From Acanthacorydalis orientalis (lineage: Eukaryota > Arthropoda > Insecta > Megaloptera > Corydalidae): a DNA stretch of 64,000 bases. How positions within the stretch are numbered: position 1 is the first letter of the stretch; every line of letters begins with the position of its first letter. Below, piece after piece: positions 15,006 to 27,399 of this stretch. The DNA lies in assembly GCA_034766995.1 (NCBI GenBank), contig CM068315.1:5833611-5897610 (forward strand), read 5' to 3'. Under the pieces are notes generated by a model, which saw only the letters and a list, made by a program, of their open reading frames with translations, ran no database searches and was not told where the DNA came from. Both the position numbers and the translations under genes were made by a program.

Positions 15006-16165
15006 AGATCCTGAATTTCATACAGATCACTATTTCGCACTATATATTTAACCATTAAATTGGGTTTCGTTCGCTAAACCTGCAATTTTGTATAGCTGGT
15101 GTAATTCTGGTACTAATTTCTTGATCAGAAAATCCTAGAACTTTAAAGAGGAAAGATAAGGGAATATTTTCAGTCATGTGTGAATTGAATTCAAAAGTCT
15201 CGAATATTAGAAAGACTTCCAAATTTTACCAGCTATTACTTTATTGCAATATTAGAGTAAGAATAACTTAAATTTTAAAGTAATATTACTTTTAGGTAAT
15301 GCCACTTGATACATGAATGCCGCACAGAATTTATTCCTAGAAATCGATGTTTTGTTCATTTTTCCTAATACTATATGCGAAATTTAGCCGTGGATCAAAC
15401 AGTGATAACTAACTATTGAGAAGACTAATGAGTCAAGCCGTCAGGCCAATTAACAAGGAAGGAGGATTATTGAACAATTTTTGTAAAAAATTGTAATATC
15501 TGAGTTCAATAAACAATATTGGAGATATGCTGTATATTAGGTGAAATCGGTTGAAATAAAAGATACAACAATGTGAAATGTTAAAAGAAATTATGCCCAC
15601 AAATAATACATGTTTTTGGACATTTTAAGGAGATTTATTTCTCTCGCAAATAAAATTGATCAGCTATGATGAACAAATTATACTTGGATATGGACAGTGA
15701 ATATGTCAATTTTTACAAGAATATTTTAACTATTATTTTATAATATAAAATACTATGTCTGTATTGTTTATTTCTGTATTATCTATATTTCTTCTGATTT
15801 ATAACACCAGAATGGATTGGATACATTCTATAATAAAAAAAATTAGTATGTTTCATATATATATATATATATATATATGAATGCTTTTTTATTATTTTCG
15901 GTACTTTCGAAATCATGTTTTTGATTTTTTTTGACAATATAACAAAAATATTGTTTTACTGGTCTTCGTTCTTTTGGATTATTTGAGTTTGTGTACATCA
16001 ATTCAGCTAGATTTTATCTAGCTCAGCTATCTTCAAGTAGATTGTAGATAATTGATTATATTTATTGTATCTAAAATCCACCTGAAGATGGCTAATGAGA
16101 CTTTAGTGATCAAAAAGGAAGGAGGACCAGCAGAAAATATATCAACAAGATCATAGGTATAAAAA
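15002..16165. other. AT-rich spacer, no gene seen
   Basis: There is a TA array at 15857-15878. Two places (15455-15475 and 16105-16125) share the phrase AAGGAAGGAGGA, but there is no wider match and no coding signal. Confidence 0.55.
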
Positions 16166-16169
16166 CGCA

Positions 16170-16420
16170 TCTCTCTAAATAAAAGTCCTCCGGGATGATG
16201 ATTTTTATTCGTGTACTGATTGGTTAATAAGGTTTGTTTACGATTACGTCATCTTCGTTCTGATTGGTTAATGGGTTATTAACATTTATCAAGTGGACGT
16301 GTCGCAAAGGGGAATCGAGAGATAGCGAGCGGGTAGCCTTCCCCCCGTGGTTGACGAGCGACGCGAGTAGGGGGCGGAACCCTTTACTAATTATAATAAA
16401 AACGTTTCAAAAAGCCAATT
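16170..16420 (-). repeat. GC-rich dispersed repeat copy, with CCAAT-type repeats
   Basis: The right part (16305-16390), read on the minus strand, gives AAAGGGTTCCGCCCCCTACT followed by CGCGTCGCTCGTCAACCAC. This matches the GC-rich terminus of the 46.1 and 46.6 kb repeats (ACTAAGGGACTTCGCCCTCT, then GCTTCGCTCATCAACCCCC). The left part holds two direct copies of CTGATTGGTTAAT about 60 bp apart, each an inverted CCAAT motif. These could be promoter-like but may simply belong to the repeat. A plus-strand open frame (16264-16467) crosses the GC-rich part and has no recognisable protein. Confidence 0.5.
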
Positions 16421-17157
16421 TGCATTCTTTAATGGATTTTCTTATTCATTCCAAGTCAGCTTTTTAAACACGATTTTATTGTATTTTTCTAAGTAATCGG
16501 TTATTTTAAAAAGTCCCAAAATATGATTTCGAAAGTGGTGTATTGGATCGAAATATGCAGATAAAAAGAACGGTCTTATTGACGGTGTTGCTTTGAATAG
16601 GTGTTGTTGTTAACTTGCGGTACTTACACATGTATATACGAGTACAGTTTAGATATTAACTTTGTAACTTTGTTTTTGCCTACGAAGAAAACACTTTGTA
16701 CCATATATTTTTTTCTGTAATAGTTATTTTTTTACTGCGTCACTGTTTGTAATTCCTAATAAGTTTATAAAATATTTGTATTTCAATCAGGACAAATTAC
16801 GTACTTGAGTTTCAGTCTATAAATAGTTTTCAAATTCCGATACGAACTCTGAACGAGTATAATAATATCAATGCTCAAATCCAAAGCTTCGAAGCTATTG
16901 ATTTTGATGTTTTTATTTTAGATTATCTTGATATGAATACCATTAATGGGTAATAATATGTAATTTCAGTTACTCTGAATAACTATTGATTTATGTGACA
17001 GTATGTTTGAAAAGTGAGATGTTAATTGTTGATATTTGCTACTAATGGCTGAAAAATATTACGGTTTTTTGTTTTGTTGTACTAGCTCTCTTCATACATT
17101 TACAGAGTTTGTTAAAAATGATTTTTTCTATGAAAATATTTTTGATCGGATGGCTAG

Positions 17158-17160
<3 letters not shown>
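16421..17160. other. AT-rich spacer, no gene seen
   Basis: No repeat, open frame or regulatory motif that I can defend. Confidence 0.6.
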
Positions 17161-17207
<47 letters not shown>

Positions 17208-17375
17208 AGAATGTTGATGTCACATGTTTAATCTTGGAATCAGATATTGGTCTAAAACCTAATTACAATAAAAATGAGAATGAGTAACAGAGTTTAATCA
17301 TGGATTAGTGATTTCTATGATCCATATTGCATTTTTTTTAATTTTTTATGAACTAGGCTGAGTTTATTTAATTTT

Positions 17376-17433
<58 letters not shown>

Positions 17434-17599
17434 ATGTTGATGTCACAAGTTTAATCTTGGAATCAGATATTGGTTTAAAATCTAATTATAATAAAAATGA
17501 GAATGAATAACAGAGATTAATCACGGATTAGTGATTTCTATTATCCGTATTGAACTTCTTTTATTTTTTATGAACTAGGCTGAGTTTATTTAATTTTTC

Positions 17600-17636
<37 letters not shown>
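17161..17636. repeat. Tandem duplication of a unit of about 225 bp with TA arrays
   Basis: A segment starting AGAATGTTGATGTCACA occurs at about 17206 and again at about 17430, with the same following text (TAATCTTGGAATCAGATATT, then AACAGAG, then GGATTAGTGATTTCTAT). Each unit is preceded by its own (TA)n array (17161-17202, 17381-17429), and a third array closes the block (17602-17635). A few substitutions separate the copies, so the duplication is not brand new. It probably arose by unequal exchange or slippage between the TA arrays. Confidence 0.85.
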
Positions 17637-17638
<2 letters not shown>

Positions 17639-17875
17639 AAAAACAATTCGATCGATATATTATACATACTCTTATGCGTAAGACGTTTTTGTGTGCTCTT
17701 TAATGAGTATATGTCTTGAATACTAAAATAATTAAGGGAGTTCAACAAAGATGTACGTTAAAAACGATAAGAAAAAACAATTGAATAGAGTGGATACGAA
17801 CAAAAACAGGATTTTCAGTAAGGTGAGGGTGTTGACTGGGTTTCCAAAACGAGAAATCACTCCATCAGGCGCATG

Positions 17876-17923
<48 letters not shown>

Positions 17924-17926
17924 ATT

Positions 17927-17997
<71 letters not shown>

Positions 17998-18026
17998 GTA
18001 TATATATATATGTATATATATATATG

Positions 18027-18083
<57 letters not shown>

Positions 18084-18977
18084 GTTTGATTATAATACAA
18101 TACAATATTCATGAACTATTAGCCGTGACACTTTTTCGATGTATGATATTTTTGAAAACAGTTTTCTAAATGGATGTTCTTTAAATTAGTCTCTTACAGT
18201 GAGAACGCTTTTTTTTATTCAGCATATTTTGTTTGACTAAACTGTTTAGTTGGTCGTAATTTCCAGTCGTTTAAAACGATACGGTTCTAAAAGTATGTAA
18301 ATGTAGCAAGTATTACGGGTTTGATATTTGTAAGTGAAACATAGAACATCAAAAACATAGAACTTTTGTATTGTACTATGGCGATTATTGTACATAGTAC
18401 TTACTTTCAATAAATATTATTAGAGGGAATGTCAATAGAAAACGAATCTCATGTTATATGCTAGTTACTTCTTGAAACCATCCAAAATTAAAAATTATTA
18501 TGGATATTATCATTTAAAAACTTTCAGTTCGAAAATGTTAAATCAGTCTTTACGTCCTTACCCTGCCCGTGCTTGTATTAATGCATTATATATTTCCAGT
18601 AATTTAATACAAATAAATAATAAAATAGAATAATTTTATTATCTGTTTATATTGCCCATCATGGTTTCTTCAGTGCAGTCTAATTATTTTAACAAAAAAT
18701 GCTTGTGTGATATAAATCAGATAATGTCAAGAAATAGTAGAGTTTTATTTTTTTTTTGGTAAAGCATTAAATTACATAAAGTCGACCCTGTCTACAGGCA
18801 TGTAGATTACAGTGAATATTTGAGATTTCACCTTTTTCATTTTCCCGAAGTTCCTCCATCACGTTTTATACATTTCTTCATACGAAGAAATCAATTATCA
18901 AAAAGGTCTTCTCATTTTTCATTTGGTATGTCAGCACGTGCTTGATTCTAGGTTGAGATCATAAATTATAAGTATGT

Positions 18978-19021
<44 letters not shown>

Positions 19022-19635
19022 CAATATTGAAGTATAAAAATATGGATGCATGAATTATATTTTATATAAAAATCGATAATAGCTATTTTTTTTGTTACTA
19101 TAATGTTACAAAAATTAAAATTATTTTTAAAGAAATATAAGTTATTTAAAATGCAATTATATCTTAAAGTTATTTAATTTCAGAGATTTATACCTAGATC
19201 ATTTGTTAGATTTAGAAGATTTTTTTATATTAGATGCAGATCTTTATGTTAGACCCATTTGGTTTAGATTTTTGCTTTTACTTTCATTATTTTTTAAATA
19301 CACATCTTAATAAGAAAACATTTTGCTTCGTTTATATATATTTTTCTAAGTTTAATATTCACCGTCGATAAGTAGAAACACACAATGGAACATTCATCGT
19401 TTTCTATTAAAACTATACTTAAACGATATAAACATACAGTAGTTTATGATTTTGTATAACAATAAAATTTATCAAATACTTCTCTTTTATTTGTAAATTA
19501 AGAATGACAAATATACAAATCTGTTTTAGTGTTGGTTTAAATGTATTCTTATAAATATTTTCGAAATTGATTTGATTTTATAAATTGTGTTACAGAAATT
19601 TGTGACTAGTTAAATTTCTGATAGTTCTCTCACTT

Positions 19636-19666
<31 letters not shown>

Positions 19667-19799
19667 CTAAATGAACAGAAACTAAGAAATAGATTTCATT
19701 CACGTTCATGCACATATTTTTACAGTAAGTAATTAAATATATTTTTGAATAAAAGAAAACAGTCGGTACTTTCTGTAAACGGGGACTGTTTTAAAATTA
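17637..19799. other. Spacer with compound microsatellites
   Basis: A compound TA/TG array with regularly spaced TGTATA interruptions fills 17877-18078. Open frames of about 100 codons over it on both strands are Ile-Tyr artefacts. Further arrays are at 18979-19019 and a CT-to-TA array at 19622-19668. Bases 18785-18960 are more balanced and faintly mariner-like on the minus strand, but not enough to call. No gene is seen. Confidence 0.55.
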
Positions 19800-20307
19800 T
19801 TAGGTGTAAAAAATAATTCGGTGCGTTTAAATTGAATCATTCATAACTCTGTTTTAAACCAAAATATTTTCTCGTCGTTTTAGGATTTTTAAGTGACTCG
19901 TTGAACATTTAAAAACACTGTATATCTTCGCCAAATAGTTGGCACAACCTCACAAAACGGTAGTGAACACGATGCCGTCCAAAAAGTAGCATATTAGGCA
20001 ATTCATATTTTTCGAATTCCAGTTGAAAAAAATGCTGCCGAAGCAGCGGGAATGACTTGTTCAGCTTCGGGGGAAGATTTTGTGACGCAAAACTTGCAAA
20101 AAGTGCTAAAACAGTGGAAGCGATTCGAAAATGGATTTAGTCTCAAAGCCACTATATATTTTTTGACAGATTCGTCAATTACTCGACAGATGGAGCAAAG
20201 TTATACAAAATAATGGGGCATATTATGGATGTTGAATTGTGTTCCATTTTTCCGTATATATTGATTTTCTATAAAAAAAAGGATCCGAGTTAATTTGTAC
20301 ATCTAGT
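19800..20307 (+). mobile_element. Internally deleted mariner, shared-deletion family, copy 1
   Basis: The left end is TTAGGTGTAAAAAATAATTC and the right end, GAGTTAATTTGTACATCTAG, is its imperfect inverse. Plus-strand translation shows a transposase N-terminal helix-turn-helix remnant (NAAEAAGMTCSASGEDFV, then LQKVLKQWKRFENGFS) joined almost directly to a C-terminus, DRWSKVIQNNGAYYGC and stop. The whole catalytic middle is missing. The same structure occurs at 46690 and 57184, so this is an amplified non-autonomous derivative and not three independent breakages. Confidence 0.78.
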
Positions 20308-21091
20308 ACATTATTTTTGTCCGTTAAATAATGAGAAGCATCCACAAAAATTATTTACAGGAGACCTTTGTGCTGTATATTATAATGAAACAAAGAGTTA
20401 AATTGTTATTGAATAAATATTGTTATCAACAAATCGATAAAACATAAAAAAATGTAATAAAACATGAATAGAAACTTGCGTATTCTTGATATTTCTTTTG
20501 ATTTATATACCGTGAAAGTAAAGTGTACACTTTTCCAGCGAAACCTTTCTTTTTCCAACTCTCCACTTAACCACTTTTCTGAACTATTCCATCTACATTT
20601 ATTTATTGAAACGTTAATGTCTTTCAACGCGTAAAAATAGATTTCTAGCGACGCTTTTTCGTACGTCTAAATCTCTTAAGGATTAGATGTGGAAAAGTAA
20701 ACTGTGCTCGACAGTGATTACCAATATACACTGTTACACTGTTCTAAAGATAAATGGTAATATATTCTTGTTTTGTCTAACAGTAAATAAATGTAACTGA
20801 CGTTTTGTTTTGATCTTATATTAATGAATTGATTTTGCTGGTAATTAAAATAGTAACCTCGTACAGTCATAAAATATATCTATTGTAATGTCAACGTGTC
20901 TGCCAGTAAATTCAATCTATAATTCTGTTTGAATTATTCCTGCAGATGAGTTATTTTTCGATGAAATAATTTTACAAATGATCAGTTATTTTTCATTTTA
21001 ATAAGTTTATCAGATTGTGCAGTATTAATTTAAAATATTAAACAAATCTTTCTTTTTTACGGCACAAATCTATAGTAGTAGGCACACACAC

Positions 21092-21153
<62 letters not shown>

Positions 21154-21431
21154 CTGTTAAAAAGGTATAATAATTCTCTTGGAGTTTTATAACTGAGCTT
21201 AAATTCTTCAAAAGATATTGAAAAAACGCTCATAATTACAATTTTCTTGACTCATATCTATTATCGGTTTTTGTATCATAAATCTAGTCATGACGTGAAG
21301 AAATAAACAAAAAAAAAATCGATATTTATTTAACAAAACAAAATTTGTTTGATAAAAACAGAAAATAGGAATGTAATCGCCATTATAATTAATTTAATCA
21401 TAGTTTTTAATCTAGTGTTAAACTTTCGAAC

Positions 21432-21476
<45 letters not shown>

Positions 21477-21899
21477 TTTTTATATATATGCGCTTATTTT
21501 CTGGATTATCGTTCTTACCGTATGGGAAATAAGAGTCGTTATGATATGAACGTTGTTGATTTGAGGAAAATGAATATTTGGTAATAAACGCTTGAGCTTA
21601 TACGTTTTTATTATTGCCATAAAGTGACAATGAGTATTTAAAGAGTTGGTTTACGTTTTCGTCTACTGATTCATACACATAAAATCTCTCAATGCATCGA
21701 CGTCGATTTGTACGGACTTTTGACAATGCTCATAATCTTTAATCTATATAATTAATAGTTTCTATTAGTAATAATTAATAAGTCTTGTCGTTTCAAGAGT
21801 ACAGAAACAAAGTTTAAATTGATTTGTCGTTCGTTTGTGATCCATACGGTGTCGAATTATCATTCGACGTTAATATTAACATGCATTTAAGGCCAATAA
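20308..21899. other. AT-rich spacer, no gene seen
   Basis: TA arrays lie at about 21094-21151 and 21434-21472. Open frames up to 73 codons (for example 20627-20406 minus) have no recognisable features. Confidence 0.6.
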
Positions 21900-22010
21900 T
21901 CAGTTTTTATAAAATTAAAAAATCACACACTGAGGATGACGGCTGTGCCGTCGAAATGCACTTAAGCGACAATCGAAAATGATAATACTTTATCGAATAT
22001 TTTTAATCGA
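21900..22010 (+). repeat. Dispersed repeat 'GATGACGGC', copy 1
   Basis: It contains CTGAGGATGACGGCTGTGCC followed by GTCGAAATGCACTTAAGCGA and CAATCGAAAATGATAAT. Related text occurs inverted at 28375-28450, 42220-42310 and 51890-51990. A small hairpin (GACGGC-TGT-GCCGTC) sits inside. The family is unknown to me; the wording resembles 3' ends of some invertebrate retroposons. Confidence 0.55.
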
Positions 22011-22219
22011 AAAATTTTGATATCGTGTCAAGGGGTGAAATAGGAATTCATTTGTGAATCTAAGACATACGTTTAACCGAATAGTTTAGAATAGTGAGCG
22101 GGGCGTTATTAATTTGAATTTGAATCAGTATGATTGTATGTTGAGAAATATTTCTTTGGAAGTTTAGTGGGGGTTTGATTTTCATACGTTTACAAAAAAG
22201 TGATATAACAACAAATAAA

Positions 22220-22285
<66 letters not shown>

Positions 22286-22421
22286 AAATCGACAGTTTAA
22301 AAATATATGTATTAAAATCGTACGATCCTGTTGATTATTTTACTGGTTTCTGCTATTGAGGTAGAAATCGTTTATTATACATGTGTTACGTGAGTCCTTG
22401 AACTTCAGACTACCTCTCTCT

Positions 22422-22478
<57 letters not shown>

Positions 22479-22499
22479 GTATATATGTATTTGTTATGT
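22011..22499. repeat. AT-rich spacer with two TA arrays
   Basis: TA arrays lie at 22226-22283 and 22424-22474, the second preceded by CTCTCTC. No gene is seen. Confidence 0.65.
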
Positions 22500-22700
22500 A
22501 ATTTCGCAAAGTATGCCACATGTTTTTAAAACACGGCTACCACTCTACGCGAATAACGCAATCTCTTTAGACGCACAACCACCCCGGGTCTTGGTAACCC
22601 CCGTTGCTTGGCAACGCGCTGCACCACTGCCCACTGCCAGTATTTCGCGAACCCGCGACCTAGGAATCTCTCCGAATCAGTAGTCGTATTCCGTCAATCG
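22500..22700 (-). repeat. GC-rich block, tRNA-SINE-like, with an X-box-like palindrome
   Basis: One of the most GC-rich stretches of the window. Read on the minus strand it gives GACTACTGATTCGGAG, then CCTAGGTCGCGGGTTCGCG. The latter resembles a tRNA T-arm with a pol III B box, as in tRNA-derived SINEs. Further along is GTTGCCAAGCAAC at 22615-22603, which fits the RFX X-box pattern (two 6-bp half sites, 1-bp spacer). Plus-strand ISLDAQPP resembles 11950-11975, supporting a dispersed repeat. The block may equally be the distal part of a promoter for the exon at 22996. Confidence 0.35.
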
Positions 22701-22995
22701 GCAACGTGGTTTTCCCGCCTTCAGACTTCGTACGACTTTTATTTTATTTTCAGTTGATTTTTCCATTCGAATTGTGAGTGATCGTGCTACTGACCTACGT
22801 ACGCACACACGCACGGTTTGTCATTTATAACAGGGTATTGTCCGTTTTCCTTTTCATCTCCGTACCATTGTATTTTCGATCAAGCGGTTTTAAATTAAGG
22901 ATGTTTCTTGTTTGTGACGACTTGTCGTTTTGAATAGACCAGTGTATTAATTGTTTTATTTTTGTATTCTATATATATATATTTTTTTAAAAAAA
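22701..22995 (+). promoter_or_regulatory. Promoter and 5' UTR candidate for the plus-strand gene
   Basis: This stretch is markedly less AT-rich than its surroundings. It contains an arthropod initiator-like TCAGTTGA near 22752, preceded by a T/A-rich run, and several CpGs (CGTACGCACACACGCACGG). It ends in an A-run just before the ATG at 22996. No in-frame stop separates the last bases from the ATG. The promoter role is inferred from composition and position only. Confidence 0.3.
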
Positions 22996-23091
22996 ATGAT
23001 TGATAATTTCGATAATTTCGTTAAGAACAAAAACAATAAAGTGATCAGTGATCATGAGTTTAGAAATATGGTTTTACTTACATTACCACTG
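22996..23091 (+). CDS. Candidate first coding exon of an unidentified membrane protein
   Basis: An ATG with A at -3 opens a 32-codon segment: MIDNFDNFVKNKNNKVISDH and then EFRNMVLLTLPL. It ends exactly at CTG|GTGAGT, a near-consensus 5' splice donor, in phase 0. The exon has a charged, Asn/Lys-rich start followed by a hydrophobic run that could begin a membrane segment. A phase-0 candidate exon at 52300-52333 continues the hydrophobic run (VSLLSYTFMMF), and a third at 56543 continues in phase. If this chain is right, the first intron is about 29 kb and contains the minus-strand gene at 32375-35966. Against it: the exon is short, AT-rich DNA readily gives hydrophobic codons, and I recognise no family. 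The upstream GC-richer block is the main independent support. Confidence 0.35.
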
Positions 23092-23320
23092 GTGAGTGAT
23101 TTTTTGTGATATATATTTCTTCCGTGCAGAAAGTAATAATCTTTTTCAACTTCGATTTTTATATTGTAATTGATGTGAAAACAATTTTAATTGATTGTTT
23201 CTATTAGTTCTTTTATAATTTTATTCATGTTTTATATTTTTCAATATTGATTACAAATATGTACACACATTTTTTTTATTATTGGTTTATGTTTACAAAC
23301 TTATATTTGTTCGTATATGG

Positions 23321-23376
<56 letters not shown>

Positions 23377-23644
23377 AATTTTAAAAATTGATACATTTAT
23401 TAATTAACGACATTTTTACATGTTTTTTATCTTCTAATACCTAGAAAATATGAAGATATAGACTCAAAACTTGAATAATTCTTACTAAAAAATGATTTTA
23501 GCCCAATTTTTAAGCTTGTCCAAGGTATAAATTTTTGTGATATTTATGGAAATCAGTAATTTTCTAAGAAAACAACTATATTGATGTAAGATCTGATTCG
23601 GAATTATAAGTCAGTGTGTTAATTGGTCATGTAGAACTATATTT

Positions 23645-23707
<63 letters not shown>

Positions 23708-24502
23708 TTGATTCAAGACTGGTTGAATGAAGTTTCTTTTTCAATTTATTTTGAATACGTGGTTTCTCTTCAGAGGGTCCGTACCTTTGTTCTGTTTAGT
23801 TTCAAACTACCCTTATAAGAGTTGATAATTTCTATACAAACTATTGTTAACATTAAATACGTTATGATATCTTAGAATAATACCCTATCGGCGACTAATT
23901 ATATTGTTAATTACATCGGAACATTCTGATATTATATTTCACATAACTATTATTTGTCGATGTGTATGTGTCATTGTGGAGAATTGTGTATTCACTGAAA
24001 TGTGATTTATAACTAGATTGTCGCTTTACACGATGGTAGCTTATTAATGTTTTATGTTTAATTTAAGTTTATTAGCCAATTTGAACAATATCCAAGCCGA
24101 AATGTATTTTAAGTTCTATTTTTATGTGAAGATGACAATTAGTTTCTATTTAGAAAAAGAATGATTTGTTGATGGAAAATTTTTGTGCATAACGTTTTCG
24201 TTGTTAAAAATTCTATTGAAAACACAGTATATATGAAAAACTTGTAGACTTTTTATTATGAAATGATGTAATATATAATATGGTTTTAATTTTTTATAAC
24301 GGGATGGATTGTTATAGTTCGTTATTGTTTTTATTATATAATGTACGATTCGTGATTTTATACAAGCTTTTAGATGCTTCTACTGAGCGGTGCAAGAAAA
24401 TTGTATCATTAATAAAATTCAGGTGATTCAGCCATTCAATTTTTATCTTTATTCCTTTATCAACCTAGATGAGTGACTTGAATATTTTTCTCTCTCTCCC
24501 TT

Positions 24503-24585
<83 letters not shown>

Positions 24586-24781
24586 GAGGTTGTATTAATC
24601 TTTTTAAATAAACTTATTGAATGAAATTCATTTCCTTCTCTTTCAAACTTTTTTTATTTCGTTTATTCATGTAGATTTATTATTATAATATTTTTGTAAA
24701 TGTTTTGTAAAAGTTTTATATATGTATTCAATAATTTTATACTTCCATAGTAGATAAAGCACATTATTATTTCTTCTATTG

Positions 24782-24843
<62 letters not shown>

Positions 24844-25095
24844 TGTGTGTATGTATGTATAAATGTATACAAATAAATCAATATTTTAAGAATGTTGTTT
24901 AAATATTAATATCGATCTAATTAATTTATAGCATTTTAATAAGTAAAAATATGCGGATTGTTAACATGTTTGCTACACAGATACGATCAAATGCAAATTA
25001 AAATTGATATGTTATTGAAATGAAATATCATTTTGAAATTCCTTGTTAATTAAAAGGAGTTAGTATTTCATTGATAAAAATTATTATACACACAT

Positions 25096-25148
<53 letters not shown>

Positions 25149-25889
25149 GTGTGTGTGTGTATTGTTAAGTTTCTGAAATAAACATATTAATATCAGTAGA
25201 CAAACACAATGTGTTAATTTTAAATTACTCGTTGTGTGAAAATTGTAGATCATCGTGAAAAAACAAATGATAAACGTTTGCATATGCAATTCACTTCGTT
25301 TCTTTTGTTTTTAGAAACAAGCAACTACTTGACTGTCAGATTATCTAGACTTGATATATAATTTAATTTCAAAACTAGTCAGGTACAAAAAATAATATCA
25401 GTTCATTCGTATATCTCTTGTAAATTGCAAAACAATAATAAAATCGATCAGTGAATATTCCATCAATGTGCAATACATGATCGGGAGTAAAGGGGTAGCG
25501 GATTGTACATGATCGTACATTATTTCATCCGGATGAGAAGTATAATATATGAGGAAGGTTAAAAAAGGTTTCAAGTAGTTTTGATTCGGTCGGTTCATTA
25601 CTTAAATATTTGTAAATAAGCAACTATATAAAGTAAAAATAAAATCGAACGACCTTACTGAAAATCAAAATTTTAATGATTAATAGATTAATTTTCGAAA
25701 TGTAAATGTATACGTGTAATGAATGTATAAGAATGTAATTGTTGAATATAAGTATATTATATTTTTTTTCAAATTGAACGATTCATTGCCTACTGTATGT
25801 AATTTAATAAATTTTCTATGTTCCTGATTCTACATATTCATTAATTATGTGTTATAAGGACATATTTATAATTAGATCTTTGACAATGG

Positions 25890-25951
<62 letters not shown>

Positions 25952-26373
25952 TGGTCTGTTTTGTCAAAAAAAAACCTTTAAACGTAGTCAGTGATATAAA
26001 TTAGAAATAGCATGCCAGTATAGATTTCAGCTACCGTCAAACACCAAACAAACTAAAAGTAATTTTATCGTTTAGAATACAAATATTCCAAGTATTCATG
26101 AATTAGCAACAATTCGAATCAGGGTTGTGGTGACAAGTTTAAACTACACTTCAGAATCTCATCCGTGTGTGAAAAAGTTCATATGAAAGTTTTACTTCGA
26201 TCAATATATTACAGGATTTTATAACACTTGTGTGAGTGTAGTATTTAGTTCCATCCACTTCATTTCGGTTCGATAAATATATTTCAATTGACTTTTTGTT
26301 ATTGTGTTAGAGTTCTTTTTTAGTATTCATTTCTCTATTTACAAGTTTTTTAAATAAAATTCGAACGACATTC

Positions 26374-26451
<78 letters not shown>

Positions 26452-26631
26452 AAACATTACCTCTATGTGTAGTATAGATAGTAAAAAGAGTAAATGGCAA
26501 TAAATGTATCAGTAAACTGTCAGAATTTTATTTATTTAATATGTAGTTATTACTAAGTTAACGATCAAGTAATCCGCTCTAGAAACTTCATTCTTAGAGA
26601 TTAATTGTTAATGGGATTGAAGTTCCAATTT
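23092..26631. repeat. AT-rich sequence with dense TA arrays (possible intron)
   Basis: TA arrays lie at about 23322-23372, 23648-23706, 24508-24580, 24783-24841, 25086-25143 (CA/TA/TG), 25892-25947 and 26376-26447. The minus-strand open frame 25598-25398 lies in more balanced sequence but matches nothing I know. Confidence 0.65.
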
Positions 26632-26755
26632 GTTTTTAAAGTATGGATAGCTGATAATTTTATTTTAAAAAATGTTTATATATATATATAAATATATATA
26701 AACATAAACATTTTTTAAAGTAAAATTATCAGCTATCCATACTTTAAAAAAAAGA
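26632..26755. repeat. Long near-perfect hairpin
   Basis: The left arm, TTTTTAAAGTATGGATAGCT and then GATAATTTTATTTTAAAAAA-TGTTTAT (about 26632-26680), is matched by its reverse complement at about 26706-26753. About 46 bases pair with a single mismatch, and the loop of about 25 bases is (TA)-rich. The arms extend past simple A/T runs: TATGGATAGCTGATAA is unique sequence. It could be a MITE-like foldback, a recent inverted duplication or a small-RNA precursor. Confidence 0.85.
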
Positions 26756-26800
26756 GGTGTTTATGTATGGTATTTCGTTTATCTATCTATCTTCTATTTG

Positions 26801-27040
26801 TCTATATAATAAAAACTCACATTTCTCGTAATTTCCTCTGCAGGACAAAGTCTATGGTAATGAGAAATGTTTATCAGTGGTGATGAGAAAATGTTTGCTT
26901 TGTCAGCTCATAAGTTTCAAGTTCAATTCCTTAAGTTTCGTTCTTAGGTATTTTTTATGTTTAAATATATTATGTTGTAAAAATTAACAAGCGGATTTTT
27001 CTTTATATTTTCCTGTCAATTTTGACGGGCTATATACTAG
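26801..27040 (+). mobile_element. Non-autonomous Helitron-like element, copy 1
   Basis: It starts TCTATATAATAAAAACTCAC and ends CTGTCAATTTTGACGGGCTA followed by TATACTAG, then a host T. The subterminal hairpin (GTCAA-TT-TTGAC, about 10 bases before the end) plus CTAG|T is the Helitron 3' signature. It carries no coding capacity. Copies at 52663-52890 and 54062-54294 share the whole length, including GGTATTTTTTATGTTTAAAT and the terminal hairpin. The base before the 5' TC is not the canonical A. Confidence 0.75.
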
Positions 27041-27345
27041 TTAAATAACATTCATAGATGCTGTATGAACATAATTTCTGAAAATCGATTATATTAGAAT
27101 TCTGTAATGGAGTGATATGTATTGTTTACTCCCACTGCTTTTTAAAACTAAGTTGTTAATTACTTCAGCTACACATAACTTCAAGATGCAACGATCGCAA
27201 ATTAATTTTAGGGTATTATTTCAATATAATCAATGTTTTAATATTCGGAGTATGAAACTTGATACCGTATAGTTTTATTCTTCAAGTATTTTCAATTTTT
27301 CGGAGATTATGTTACCGTGTTTTTCACTTCAAATTACAATATTTA

Positions 27346-27399
<54 letters not shown>

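Noticed and set aside
22641..22690. A true tRNA gene on the minus strand
   Set aside because: Only T-arm-like and anticodon-arm-like pieces are present; no full cloverleaf with acceptor stem could be formed.
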